From: an uncultured Actinomycetes bacterium
Lineage (GTDB): Bacteria; Actinomycetota; Acidimicrobiia; Acidimicrobiales; Ilumatobacteraceae
DNA: 9,061 bases
NCBI GenBank assembly: GCA_903925985.1
Contig: CAIYHK010000192.1
Span: 1 to 9,061 of the forward strand
Reading direction: 5' to 3'
The notes beneath the pieces were generated by a model. That model was not told the DNA's origin. It searched no databases and saw only the letters and a program-made list of their open reading frames with translations. Position numbers and translations under genes: made by a program. The stretch's first letter is position 1. Each line of letters begins with the position of its first letter. This document shows, one piece after another, positions 1 through 6,958 of the stretch.

Positions 1-1
1 G

Positions 2-520
2 CACGCGCAAAAAATTGTCAAAGCAGTTTTCCGTGGTAGTAAAGGTTGACCACAAGACCACGCATTTTCAGCAAAGGCGGTGGCATTCAAAGAGGCGATG
101 CACCCGACCTTCCCGGCCTATGCACACCAGATCGTGAAGAACGCTTCAGCGCTCGCCGAGGCTTTGGCGAAACACGGATTCAGGCTCGTATCTGGCGGTA
201 CCGACAACCACTTGATGGTTGTTGACCTCACACCATTTGACGCTGACCTAACTGGCAAAGAAGCTCAAGCAGTGCTGGATGAAGCGGGCATCACTCTCAA
301 CAAGAACACCATCCCGAATGACCCACGTAGCCCATTCGTCACCTCCGGTGTACGTATCGGCACGCCCGCGGTCACCACTCAGGGCATGAAAGAGGCTGAA
401 ATGCCTGAAATCGCCCGGTTAATAGCCGAGGCATTGCGCAAGCGCAAAGATGCGGCTGCAGTAGCTGGGGTTAAGGCCGAAGTTGCCGCGTTGTGTTCGC
501 GCTTTCCGGTGTACGCATAG
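2..520 (+). CDS. glyA: Serine hydroxymethyltransferase, C-terminal part (5' end outside window, in-frame TGA at 47-49)
   Basis: SHMT is the cytosolic PLP enzyme that converts serine and tetrahydrofolate to glycine and methylene-tetrahydrofolate. The visible part covers roughly the last third. From 80 on it matches the family well: [19 protein letters not shown], the SGGTDNH motif, [13 protein letters not shown], and [10 protein letters not shown], whose Arg (codon 353-355) corresponds to the residue binding the substrate carboxylate; it ends CSRFPVYA, a normal SHMT end. The same frame continues upstream to base 2 and aligns without gaps to the KKxxxAVFPGxQGGPxxH region, but reads AVFRGSKG, then TGA, then PQDH. 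A second conserved Gly is thus a stop codon. The GTG at 80 is an internal Val, not a real start, because the conserved fold continues upstream of it. The PLP lysine lies outside the window. Either a sequence error near a contig end or a true nonsense mutation; I favour error. The stop is followed after 12 bases by the wecA-like gene. Confidence 0.88.
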
Positions 521-532
521 AGTCTTCACCCA

Positions 533-1645
533 ATGGGTGACATCACGGGATACTTGATAGTCGGCGGTGTTGCCGCTGTGGTCACTTTTGTTCTCACGCC
601 TTTCGTTGCGCGCTTTGCTACGCGTATCGGGTGGGTAGTTGAACCTGATGCGCGTCGGGTGCATTCGGTTACGACTCCTGACGTTGGTGGCATCGCAATG
701 ATGGGCGGCGTTCTTGCTGCGATTCTCGTGGCTTGGCCGATGGGTCAGTTTGATGCGTTGTTCTCAAACAACTCCGAGACCGGTGGTCTGGTGCTTGCAG
801 CATTAATGATCTTCGGAGTCGGTTTAGTGGACGATGTTCGCGACATTTCGGCACCAGCAAAAGTTGCTGGCACTGTTGTGGCGGGCATGATCCTCGTGTG
901 GGCCGGCGTGACGATGTTCTACTTCCGCGTTCCATTCCTTGATGTTTTTGTGCTGTCTAACGATTGGGCGCCACTGGTCACAGTTCTCTGGTTGCTTGGT
1001 ATGACAAACGCAATCAACTTGATCGATGGTCTTGACGGACTCGCAGCAGGCATCGTTGCAATTGCCTCTGGTGCATTTTTCGTTTACTCAACGCATCTGT
1101 CCGATAGAGGCAAGCTTCCAGAACCAAACCTTGGCCCGATGCTGTCAATCATCACGCTCGGACTCTGTCTTGGATTTCTCCCACATAATTTCAATCCCGC
1201 AAAAATATTTATGGGGGACAGTGGATCTTTCTTGCTCGGGTTGTTGATGGCTACTTCCACGAGCGTGGTTGGTGGTCGCATGGATCCAAGCACACAGAGT
1301 TACAGCGGACAGTCGTACTTCTTCTACGCCCCACTCGTCATCCCGTTGGTGATTCTTGGAGTGCCGATCTTCGATGTCATTTTTGCGATCGTGCGCAGGG
1401 CATCAAAGCGCCAAAGTTTTGCCGAGGCGGATAAAGGCCATTTGCATCACAGATTGATCAATCTTGGGCACGGGCAACGCCGAAGTGTGCTCATCCTTTG
1501 GGCATGGACCGCACTGTTATCGGGACTCGTGTTGTATTTCGTGTTCGCCGAGGCGGGTAGGCGGCTCGTTGTGTTCGTGCTGGCCGCAGTGGCTTTGGCC
1601 CTTTACACGGCACTGCACCCTGAGGTGCGACGTCGGCGCCCCTGA
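533..1645 (+). CDS. wecA: Undecaprenyl-phosphate HexNAc-1-phosphate transferase, WecA/TagO type (MraY family)
   Basis: Integral membrane enzyme of the polyprenyl-phosphate N-acetylhexosamine-1-phosphate transferase family. It moves a sugar 1-phosphate, usually GlcNAc-1-P from UDP-GlcNAc, onto undecaprenyl (or decaprenyl) phosphate, the first step of lipid-linked wall glycan synthesis. At 370 aa it has the usual length and about ten hydrophobic segments. Family motifs are in order: RVHSVTTPDVGG (42-53), the LVDDVRD acidic motif with D100 and D101, NAINLIDGLDGLAAG (159-173), IFMGDSGS (225-232), and the cytoplasmic HLHHRL loop (303-308) typical of WecA rather than MraY. The C-terminal end is basic (RRRRP). 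The ATG at 533 precedes the first membrane helix directly; upstream there is no good Shine-Dalgarno, so translation may be coupled to glyA, 12 bases away. The exact sugar cannot be told from sequence. The glyA-wecA-atp order is common in Actinobacteria. Confidence 0.95.
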   Translation: MGDITGYLIVGGVAAVVTFVLTPFVARFATRIGWVVEPDARRVHSVTTPDVGGIAMMGGVLAAILVAWPMGQFDALFSNNSETGGLVLAALMIFGVGLVDDVRDISAPAKVAGTVVAGMILVWAGVTMFYFRVPFLDVFVLSNDWAPLVTVLWLLGMTNAINLIDGLDGLAAGIVAIASGAFFVYSTHLSDRGKLPEPNLGPMLSIITLGLCLGFLPHNFNPAKIFMGDSGSFLLGLLMATSTSVVGGRMDPSTQSYSGQSYFFYAPLVIPLVILGVPIFDVIFAIVRRASKRQSFAEADKGHLHHRLINLGHGQRRSVLILWAWTALLSGLVLYFVFAEAGRRLVVFVLAAVALALYTALHPEVRRRRP

Positions 1646-1653
1646 GGCGTTTT
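1637..1653 (+). terminator. Weak terminator-like hairpin at the end of the wecA-like gene
   Basis: CGCC (1637-1640) can pair with GGCG (1646-1649) around a 5-base loop that contains the wecA stop codon. Two G-U pairs can extend the stem, and TTTT follows at 1650-1653. The stem is short, so this would be a weak or leaky intrinsic terminator at best. It lies just before the TTGACA element, which fits a boundary between two transcription units. Confidence 0.3.
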
Positions 1654-1696
1654 GCCCTCCGACCCTTTTGACATATAGATTGTGCGTGCGTTCACA
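1652..1696 (+). promoter_or_regulatory. Candidate promoter for the atp operon
   Basis: A perfect -35 hexamer TTGACA sits at 1668-1673. The base 17 positions downstream starts TTCACA (1691-1696), a poor -10 box. Alternatively TAGATT at 1676-1681 fits the TAnnnT -10 pattern, with TTGCCC at 1652-1657 as a partial -35 eighteen bases upstream. Either reading puts the transcription start at or next to the inverted repeat at 1688-1708. The position, between the wecA stop and the first ATP synthase accessory gene, suits an operon promoter. Which box is used cannot be settled from sequence. Confidence 0.45.
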
Positions 1697-1708
1697 AGGT
1701 GTGAACGC
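1688..1708. promoter_or_regulatory. Perfect 8-bp inverted repeat, candidate operator or 5' leader hairpin
   Basis: GCGTTCAC (1688-1695) and GTGAACGC (1701-1708) are exact reverse complements around the spacer AAGGT. G1686-C1710 can also pair across one G-U pair. The dyad sits 14 bases after TTGACA and 31 bases before the chosen TTG start, where a repressor site or a transcript-end hairpin would lie. It is not followed by a T run, so it is not a terminator. I do not recognise it as a LexA, CIRCE or CRP site. Confidence 0.55.
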
Positions 1709-1739
1709 GCTCGTTGAGCGGAAAACCCAAGGACCCGAG

Positions 1740-2015
1740 TTGCCACTGGTACCCGTACCAAAGTCAAAGGTTCGTCCTGATGACAACCTCTCGCGTGGGG
1801 CTGAATTTGCCGGCGTCATCACAGTCTTCTTCCTCATTGGCTTGGCCCTCGATTTGTGGCTGGAAACGACCCCCTGGTTCATGATTGGGATGTTCACGTT
1901 TTCGGTGGTCGGACAGTTCGTCAAGCTTTGGTACACCTACGACGCGAACATGAAAGTGCTCGAAGCCGAGCGCAATGCGATGTCGGCTTCGTCGCACAAG
2001 GCCAAAGGCTCATGA
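1740..2015 (+). CDS. atpZ: AtpZ-like small ATP synthase accessory membrane protein
   Basis: A 91-aa protein resembling the AtpZ / F0F1-ATPase subunit family encoded ahead of atpI or atpB in many bacteria and linked to Mg2+/Ca2+ supply or c-ring assembly. After a polar N-terminus it has GAEFAGV (20-26), a first membrane helix (about 22-40), a short LETTPW turn, a second helix (about 44-62) and a charged C-terminal helix. The two-helix hairpin with a GxE(F/L)xG entry is typical. I chose TTG at 1740 because AAGGA lies six bases upstream (1729-1733). The in-frame GTG at 1701 would add 13 residues, but it has badly spaced SD-like bases and lies inside the inverted repeat. The stop overlaps the next start (ATGA). 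Family assignment is fairly sure, the exact start less so. Confidence 0.8.
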   Translation: MPLVPVPKSKVRPDDNLSRGAEFAGVITVFFLIGLALDLWLETTPWFMIGMFTFSVVGQFVKLWYTYDANMKVLEAERNAMSASSHKAKGS

Positions 2016-2479
2016 GCGACAGCTTCGTCACTCGCGTTGAAGGCCCAGCGCCCGAGATGGAAGTTAGCCGCGACATTGTTCGCCGGGGACTCATTTTCAC
2101 ACCCCTGTATCTGGCGGTTTGCGGGGTTATCTGGGGCTTGAACGGTGTTTGGTCGGCCGGGTATGCAATTGCAATCGTGCTTCTAAACTTCATGTTGGCG
2201 GCGCTCACAATCTCACTAACTGTGAGAATCTCACTTGCTCTCATGATGGGTGCAGTCCTATTTGGTTACCTGGGTCGCCTTGGGCTCATTTTCTTGGCAG
2301 TAATTCTCGTCAAAGACGCAGGGTGGGTGTCACTTGTCGCACTTGGGATCACGCTGATCGTCACCCACCTTGGATTACTTTTTTGGGAAATGCGGCACGT
2401 GGCAGCGTCGCTGGCGTTTCCTGGGTTGAAGCCTGGATCTGCCAACATAGAGTCCGTTAAGCCCCTCGATTCGATCTAA
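2012..2479 (+). CDS. atpI: AtpI-like membrane protein (ATP synthase protein I family)
   Basis: A 155-aa protein with four hydrophobic segments at about 26-42, 48-68, 75-100 and 104-125, a polar N-terminus and a 30-residue hydrophilic C-terminal tail. Size, membrane layout, the ending WEMRHV after helix 4 and position directly before atpB fit the AtpI group, which in other bacteria helps assemble the c-ring but is not part of the finished enzyme. The sequence itself is weakly conserved, so context carries much of the call. The ATG at 2012 overlaps the atpZ-like stop by four bases, so the two are probably translationally coupled; AAAGG at 2004-2008 is close to the start. A TCTCAC/GTGAGA repeat cluster lies in the coding region of helix 3. 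Confidence 0.78.
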   Translation: MSDSFVTRVEGPAPEMEVSRDIVRRGLIFTPLYLAVCGVIWGLNGVWSAGYAIAIVLLNFMLAALTISLTVRISLALMMGAVLFGYLGRLGLIFLAVILVKDAGWVSLVALGITLIVTHLGLLFWEMRHVAASLAFPGLKPGSANIESVKPLDSI

Positions 2480-2503
2480 CCAACTACGAAGGATCACACC
2501 ACC

Positions 2504-3262
2504 GTGTTCGCACTTGAGTTTCCACCGATTAACGAAATCCTGCGCTGGCGTGAAGTTGCACCGAGCCTCAACAAAGTTGGGATCATTGCAGTTGCAGCAG
2601 CGCTGATCGCGATTGTGGTCTTTATCCTCGCTACGCGACAGGATCATCGTAAAGCTCCAACTGGTGTTCGTAACTTTGCTGAGACCACAGTTGAGTTTGT
2701 TGAAAACGGAATCGTGATGCAGACCATGGGCCGTGATGGTCTTGGTTGGACACCGTTCCTTCTTTCGCTTTTTGTTTTCATTTATTTGTGTAACGCGCCA
2801 GGCATCATCCCGATCTTGCAGATGCCCGCTACTGCACGTATGGCGATTCCTGCGTTCTTGTCGATTCTTGTCTGGGTCATTTACAACGGTGCTGGAATCA
2901 AGCATCAGGGTTTTGGCGGTTACTTCAAGTCCGTTCTCTTCCCACCTGGTGTGCCAAAAGCGTTGTATGCACTTGTGACCCCGATTGAGTTCATCTCGAC
3001 GATCATCGTGCGTCCGTTCTCGCTGATGGTGCGACTCTTTGCAAACATGCTCGCTGGCCACATTCTTCTGGTCACCTTCGCACTGTTGTCCGAGGCGCTT
3101 TTCCAAGCGCGCGACAAAGTTCTCGTACCCTTCGGCGTATTGCCGATGTTCATGTTGATCTTCCTCACCGGATTCGAGGTGTTGGTTGCATTCCTGCAGG
3201 CATACATCTTCACGATCCTCACCGCCGTATACATCGGTGGAGCGGTACATCCGGAGCACTGA
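2504..3262 (+). CDS. atpB: ATP synthase Fo subunit a
   Basis: Subunit a is the membrane stator that forms the two ion half-channels against the c-ring. The 252-aa protein has the family landmarks: NAPGIIP after an early helix (97-103), PIEFIS (160-165), RPFSLMVRLFANMLAGH (170-186) and a final helix ending LQAYIFTILTAVYI. The essential arginine is R177 (codon 3032-3034). H186 and E225 stand where E. coli has Glu219 and His245, the swapped pair also found in mitochondria-type subunits. The start is GTG at 2504, with GAAGGA at 2488-2493, ten bases upstream; the N-terminus then begins with a usual short polar stretch. It lies 24 bases after the atpI-like gene and 55 bases before atpE. Confidence 0.97.
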   Translation: MFALEFPPINEILRWREVAPSLNKVGIIAVAAALIAIVVFILATRQDHRKAPTGVRNFAETTVEFVENGIVMQTMGRDGLGWTPFLLSLFVFIYLCNAPGIIPILQMPATARMAIPAFLSILVWVIYNGAGIKHQGFGGYFKSVLFPPGVPKALYALVTPIEFISTIIVRPFSLMVRLFANMLAGHILLVTFALLSEALFQARDKVLVPFGVLPMFMLIFLTGFEVLVAFLQAYIFTILTAVYIGGAVHPEH

Positions 3263-3605
<343 letters not shown>

Positions 3606-3662
3606 GATTCGAAGAACGCTCAAGGAAAGTCATTACCCGTCTAATGCAGCGCAGGAGCTGAC

Positions 3663-4268
3663 ATGCTGACAGCAGTCATCACCCACAGAGGTGAGAACTC
3701 GGTACAGGTGAAACTCGTGGGTCAATCCACGGGCCTCGTCACACCGAAAATTGAGGCAGAAGAAGGTCAGGACATGGGTCCCAACCCGATCGCACCTGAA
3801 GGCAAGGAGCTCCTCTGGGGCGGCCTTTCCTTCGTGGTGATGGCGGTTGCGATCCGTTACTTCCTGTTCCCCAAATTGAAAAAGGGAATGGATGACCGTT
3901 ACGCCGGTATTCGTGCCGACCATGAAAGCGCCGAGGCCACAACAGCGGCCGCGCGTGGTGACGTGGCTGAGTACGAAAAGGCGTTGGTGGCCGTTCGCGC
4001 CGAAGCTGCAGCAAAGGTTGACGCCGCACGCCAGACTCTCGACTCTGAGCGTCAGGCAGCAATCAACGAGTTGAACTCGAGGATTGCAGCGCGTCGCAGT
4101 GAGGCGGACGCAGCACTCAGTGCAGCACGCGAAGCAAACCGTTCCCAGATCACTGCTGCGGTGTCGGCAGTGGTGACTCGGGCAACGGAATTGTCAGTGG
4201 GCCGTGCTCCTGATGCAGCAGTTGTGGAACGCGCAATCGCCGATGCAATGGCAGGAGGTTCGCGATGA
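3663..4268 (+). CDS. atpF: ATP synthase Fo subunit b (first of two b-type subunits)
   Basis: Peripheral stalk subunit: one N-terminal membrane helix and a long Ala/Glu/Arg-rich coiled coil that reaches delta. The 201-aa version has PEGKELLWGGLSF leading into a helix at about 49-69, the exit motif FPKLKKGMDDR (69-79), then about 110 residues of heptad-like, charged helix and a short C-terminal region. The ATG at 3663 has AGGAG five bases upstream (3653-3657) and keeps the gap to atpE to 57 bases. An in-frame ATG at 3774 (M38, GPNPIAPE) also has a good site, AGAAGG at 3761-3766, seven bases upstream; it would give a 164-aa protein of more usual length. The 37-residue extension is polar and ends EAEEGQD. 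The stop overlaps the next b gene by ATGA. Confidence 0.92.
   Translation: MLTAVITHRGENSVQVKLVGQSTGLVTPKIEAEEGQDMGPNPIAPEGKELLWGGLSFVVMAVAIRYFLFPKLKKGMDDRYAGIRADHESAEATTAAARGDVAEYEKALVAVRAEAAAKVDAARQTLDSERQAAINELNSRIAARRSEADAALSAAREANRSQITAAVSAVVTRATELSVGRAPDAAVVERAIADAMAGGSR
4253..4259 (+). promoter_or_regulatory. Full Shine-Dalgarno for the second b subunit
   Basis: AGGAGGT, a full match to the anti-Shine-Dalgarno, lies inside the last codons of the first b gene (encoding Ala-Gly-Gly), five bases before the ATG at 4265. It is the strongest ribosome binding site seen in front of any gene in the window. Together with the ATGA overlap it implies efficient, coupled translation of the second b subunit. 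Confidence 0.8.
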
Positions 4269-4804
4269 TTGGTTCAATTCTCAGTGCAGTTTTGGCCTCG
4301 GATCCAAGCCAATCGATTCACTGGCTATGGCCAGAGAAAGCGGAGATCATTTACGGCGGAATTTCGTCGATCTTGGTTTTTGCTGCGCTTGGAAAATTTG
4401 CTTTGCCGATGGCGAAGAAATCTTTTGGTGCGCGCACCGAAAGAATTCAAAAAGAACTCGATGCCGCAAGCTCAGCGAAGTCGAAGGCTGAAAGTGATGC
4501 TGCTGGTATCCGCTCGGCTCTCGGTGACATTGCTGCTGAGCGCTCGAAGGTTCTTGCTGAAGCCGATGCACAAGCATCAGCAGTGCTCGCCGATGGTCGT
4601 GCGCGTCTCCAAGCAGAACTAGCGGATCTTGAAGCAAAGGCAAGTGCCGAAATTGGCAACATGCAGGGCCGAGGCAACGATGAACTTCGCAGTGAGATCG
4701 CACGCCTCAGTAGTGCGGTACTCGAACGCGTAACTCGCGAGACCCTCGATGCAAAGACTCAGCAAGACCTCATTGAGGGCTTCATCTCGAAGGTAGGTGC
4801 ATAG
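4265..4804 (+). CDS. ATP synthase Fo subunit b' (second b-type subunit)
   Basis: A second b-type stalk protein of 179 aa. It has the same plan as its upstream neighbour: WPEKAEIIYGGIS (22-34) into a single membrane helix (about 28-48), the exit KFALPMAKKSFGAR (44-57), then an Ala/Glu/Lys/Ser-rich coiled coil from about 58 to 135, a Gly-containing break (GNMQGRGNDE, 131-140) and a C-terminal helix. The aligned entry motifs (PEGKELLWGG against PEKAEIIYGG) show the genes are paralogues, but identity beyond that is low, so the duplication is old. The likely product is a b/b' heterodimer, as in cyanobacteria and many alphaproteobacteria. It overlaps atpF by four bases and is only two bases from atpH. 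Confidence 0.9.
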   Translation: MIGSILSAVLASDPSQSIHWLWPEKAEIIYGGISSILVFAALGKFALPMAKKSFGARTERIQKELDAASSAKSKAESDAAGIRSALGDIAAERSKVLAEADAQASAVLADGRARLQAELADLEAKASAEIGNMQGRGNDELRSEIARLSSAVLERVTRETLDAKTQQDLIEGFISKVGA

Positions 4805-4806
4805 CG

Positions 4807-5334
4807 ATGAGCCAAGCACGTATCGAAGGTTACGCACGCGCGTTGTTTGAGATCGCCCGCGCTGAGGAAAGTGTCGAGCAAGTCGCCGCAGAACTCTCGC
4901 AGGCAAAGAATGCTTTTGAAAGTAGCGATGCCTTGCGCACAGCGCTCGGTGACTCGTTCATCCCGGCCCAGAAGCGTCAGGCAATCGTGGAGGATCTCCT
5001 CGGCGGCAAGGCGAGTGTTACCACCACTCAGATTGTTTCGATGATCGTGGGTGCTGGTCGAGTGAGTGAGTTGTCAGCGATTGTTGATGCATTCGCTAAG
5101 CGCGCTGCGCATTCAGGGAACAAAGAAGTCGCCGTTGTACGCACCGCGGTGTCGCTGTCTGACGATCAGAAAGCGCGTATCGCTTCGGCATTGACCAAGA
5201 AAGCTGGCACACAGATTGCTCCGCAATTTGTTGTCGACACTTCGGTTGTGGGTGGCGTAGTTGCCACCGTCGGTGATGACGTCATTGACGTGAGTGTTCG
5301 CAAGAGCATCGAAGACTTGAAGTCCAGGATCTGA
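4807..5334 (+). CDS. atpH: ATP synthase F1 subunit delta (OSCP)
   Basis: Delta caps the alpha3beta3 head and ties it to the b stalk. The 175-aa product has the usual two-domain form: an N-terminal helical bundle starting with [13 protein letters not shown] (5-17) and including [15 protein letters not shown] (51-65), and a C-terminal domain with [15 protein letters not shown] (108-122) and the ending [21 protein letters not shown] (155-175), which match the OSCP signature region. The length is standard. It is a free-standing delta, not the b-delta fusion found in mycobacteria, although a b-type gene ends two bases before it. SD-like AGGTAGG (4791-4797) lies nine bases before the ATG. Confidence 0.96.
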   Translation: MSQARIEGYARALFEIARAEESVEQVAAELSQAKNAFESSDALRTALGDSFIPAQKRQAIVEDLLGGKASVTTTQIVSMIVGAGRVSELSAIVDAFAKRAAHSGNKEVAVVRTAVSLSDDQKARIASALTKKAGTQIAPQFVVDTSVVGGVVATVGDDVIDVSVRKSIEDLKSRI

Positions 5335-5351
5335 GAAAAGGAAACCAAGAC

Positions 5352-6953
5352 ATGGCAGATCTACAAATCTCCGCAACAGACATTGCAGCGTCGATTGCAA
5401 AAGGTCTCGAGGGCTACAAGCCCGACTATGACAAGCAGACAGTCGGCCGCGTCTCCGAAGTGGGCGACGGTATCGCTCGCGTGAGCGGTCTTCCCGGTTG
5501 CGCAGTGAACGAGTTGCTTGAATTCGAAGACGGCACAATCGGTCTCGCGCTCAACCTTGACGAGCACGCAATCGGTGCTGTTGTTCTCGGCGATGCGGAT
5601 CACATCGAAGAGGGCCAGACCGTGAAGGCAACTGGCCGCATTCTTTCGGTGCCGGTCGGCGATGCTCTGCTTGGTCGCGTTGTAAACGCACTCGGCGAGC
5701 CAATCGACGGCAAGGGCGACATCGTTGGCGGCATCACCCGCCGCGTTGAGGTTCAAGCTCCAGGCATCATGGGCCGTAAGCCCGTGCACGAACCGTTGCA
5801 AACTGGCATCAAGGCCATTGACGCAATGACCCCAATTGGTCGTGGACAGCGCGAACTCATCATTGGTGACCGCAAGACCGGTAAGACCACCATTGCAATC
5901 GACACGATCCTCAACCAAAAGGGTCTTGGCGTTAAGTGCATCTATGTTGCGATCGGTCAGAAGGGCTCAACAGTTGCCCAGACCGTGGAGACCCTGCGTC
6001 AGTTTGGTGCACTCGAGTACACCGTTGTTGTTGCGGCTCCCGCATCTGATCCGGCACCGTTCAAATATCTCGCACCATACGGTGGCTGCGCGATGGGTCA
6101 GCACTGGATGGAAAACGGTGAGCACGCACTCGTGGTTTACGACGACCTCTCCAAGCAAGCAGAGGCATACCGCCAACTCGCGCTTCTTCTGCGTCGCCCA
6201 CCAGGTCGTGAGGCATACCCAGGAGACGTCTTCTACCTACACAGCCGTTTGCTCGAGCGTGCAGCGAAGTTGAGCGACGCCAATGGTGCAGGGTCACTCA
6301 CCGCATTGCCGGTAATTGAGACCAAAGCCGGTGACGTATCGGCGTACATTCCGACCAACGTGATTTCAATCACCGACGGTCAGGTGTACCTGCAGGACTC
6401 GCTGTTCAAGTCAGGTGTGCGCCCTGCTGTCGACGTGGGCATCTCAGTGTCGCGCGTAGGTGGTGCGGCACAGATCAAGTCGATGAAGAGCGTGTCAGGC
6501 ACATTGAAACTTGACCTCGCGCAGTTCCGTGAGCTCGAAGCTTTCGCAACCTTCGGTTCAGAATTGGACGCCATTTCGAAAGCTCAGCTTGAGCGCGGCT
6601 ACCGCTTGGTTGAGTTGCTTAAGCAGCCACTCAACAGCCCAATGCCAGTTGAAGAGCAGGTCGTTTCAATCTTCGCTGGCACCAAGGGTTATCTGGACGA
6701 TTTGCCGGTGGTTGATGTGCGTCGCTTTGAGTCCGAGTTGCTCGATCACATGCGTACCCGTCACGGTGCGTTGTTGGCCGGCATTCGTCAGGATCCAAAG
6801 TCGGATGTGCCATCCGATCTTGCTGGAATCATCGAAGCATTCAAGAAGACATTCAAGACATCGGCCACTGCTGCCGGTGCCGCTGATCCGACCGCAACTG
6901 ATGCGGAAGAGCTCGGCGCCGCCGCAAGCAACAAGACCCTCGCCACGGAGTGA
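5352..6953 (+). CDS. atpA: ATP synthase F1 subunit alpha
   Basis: Non-catalytic nucleotide-binding subunit of the F1 hexamer. The 533-aa protein shows the beta-barrel domain (about 28-95), the P-loop GDRKTGKT (172-179), the [16 protein letters not shown]alker B region (261-276), [20 protein letters not shown] (281-300), and the [10 protein letters not shown] motif (365-374) whose R368 is the arginine finger reaching the beta active site. Lys175 in the P-loop, where E. coli has Gln, agrees with actinobacterial alphas. After the conserved helical domain ends at AFKKTF (496-501) there is a 32-residue Ala/Thr/Asp-rich tail. AAGGA at 5338-5342 lies nine bases before the ATG, and the gap to atpH is 17 bases. 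Confidence 0.99.
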   Translation: MADLQISATDIAASIAKGLEGYKPDYDKQTVGRVSEVGDGIARVSGLPGCAVNELLEFEDGTIGLALNLDEHAIGAVVLGDADHIEEGQTVKATGRILSVPVGDALLGRVVNALGEPIDGKGDIVGGITRRVEVQAPGIMGRKPVHEPLQTGIKAIDAMTPIGRGQRELIIGDRKTGKTTIAIDTILNQKGLGVKCIYVAIGQKGSTVAQTVETLRQFGALEYTVVVAAPASDPAPFKYLAPYGGCAMGQHWMENGEHALVVYDDLSKQAEAYRQLALLLRRPPGREAYPGDVFYLHSRLLERAAKLSDANGAGSLTALPVIETKAGDVSAYIPTNVISITDGQVYLQDSLFKSGVRPAVDVGISVSRVGGAAQIKSMKSVSGTLKLDLAQFRELEAFATFGSELDAISKAQLERGYRLVELLKQPLNSPMPVEEQVVSIFAGTKGYLDDLPVVDVRRFESELLDHMRTRHGALLAGIRQDPKSDVPSDLAGIIEAFKKTFKTSATAAGAADPTATDAEELGAAASNKTLATE

Positions 6954-6958
6954 TCTAG

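Noticed and set aside
47..49. TGA recoded as glycine (as in some candidate phyla) or as selenocysteine
   Set aside because: TGA ends at least eight other genes here in the expected place (for example atpB, atpE, atpH, atpA, atpG), so the code is standard; there is no sign of a SECIS-like element and SHMT has Gly at this site.
80..520. A separate short gene starting at GTG 80
   Set aside because: The GTG is an internal Val of the SHMT KAVAF motif, and the homologous frame continues upstream without a gap.
1464..1739. Long N-terminal extension of the AtpZ-like frame
   Set aside because: It runs out of frame through the end of the wecA-like gene, is Cys-rich and unlike AtpZ, and better starts lie downstream.
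2375..3259. 294-codon open frame on the minus strand opposite atpB
   Set aside because: It is very rich in Arg, His, Glu and Cys, has no recognisable motif and mirrors a clear atpB gene; a codon-bias shadow.
3606..3662. Possible small gene or RNA between atpE and atpF
   Set aside because: 57 bases with no convincing hairpin or coding frame; it serves as the atpF leader.
4248..4259. The 12-mer ATGGCAGGAGGT at the end of the first b gene recurs at the atpG start (6959-6970)
   Set aside because: Both encode Met-Ala-Gly-Gly, the flanks differ, and the AGGAGGT after the atpG start has no start codon at a useful distance; coincidence.
5276..5285. Palindrome ATGACGTCAT in atpH
   Set aside because: It lies in conserved coding sequence (Asp-Asp-Val-Ile) with no promoter context; chance is enough.
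5361..5918. 185-codon open frame on the minus strand opposite atpA
   Set aside because: No recognisable domain and fully inside a strongly conserved alpha gene; a shadow.
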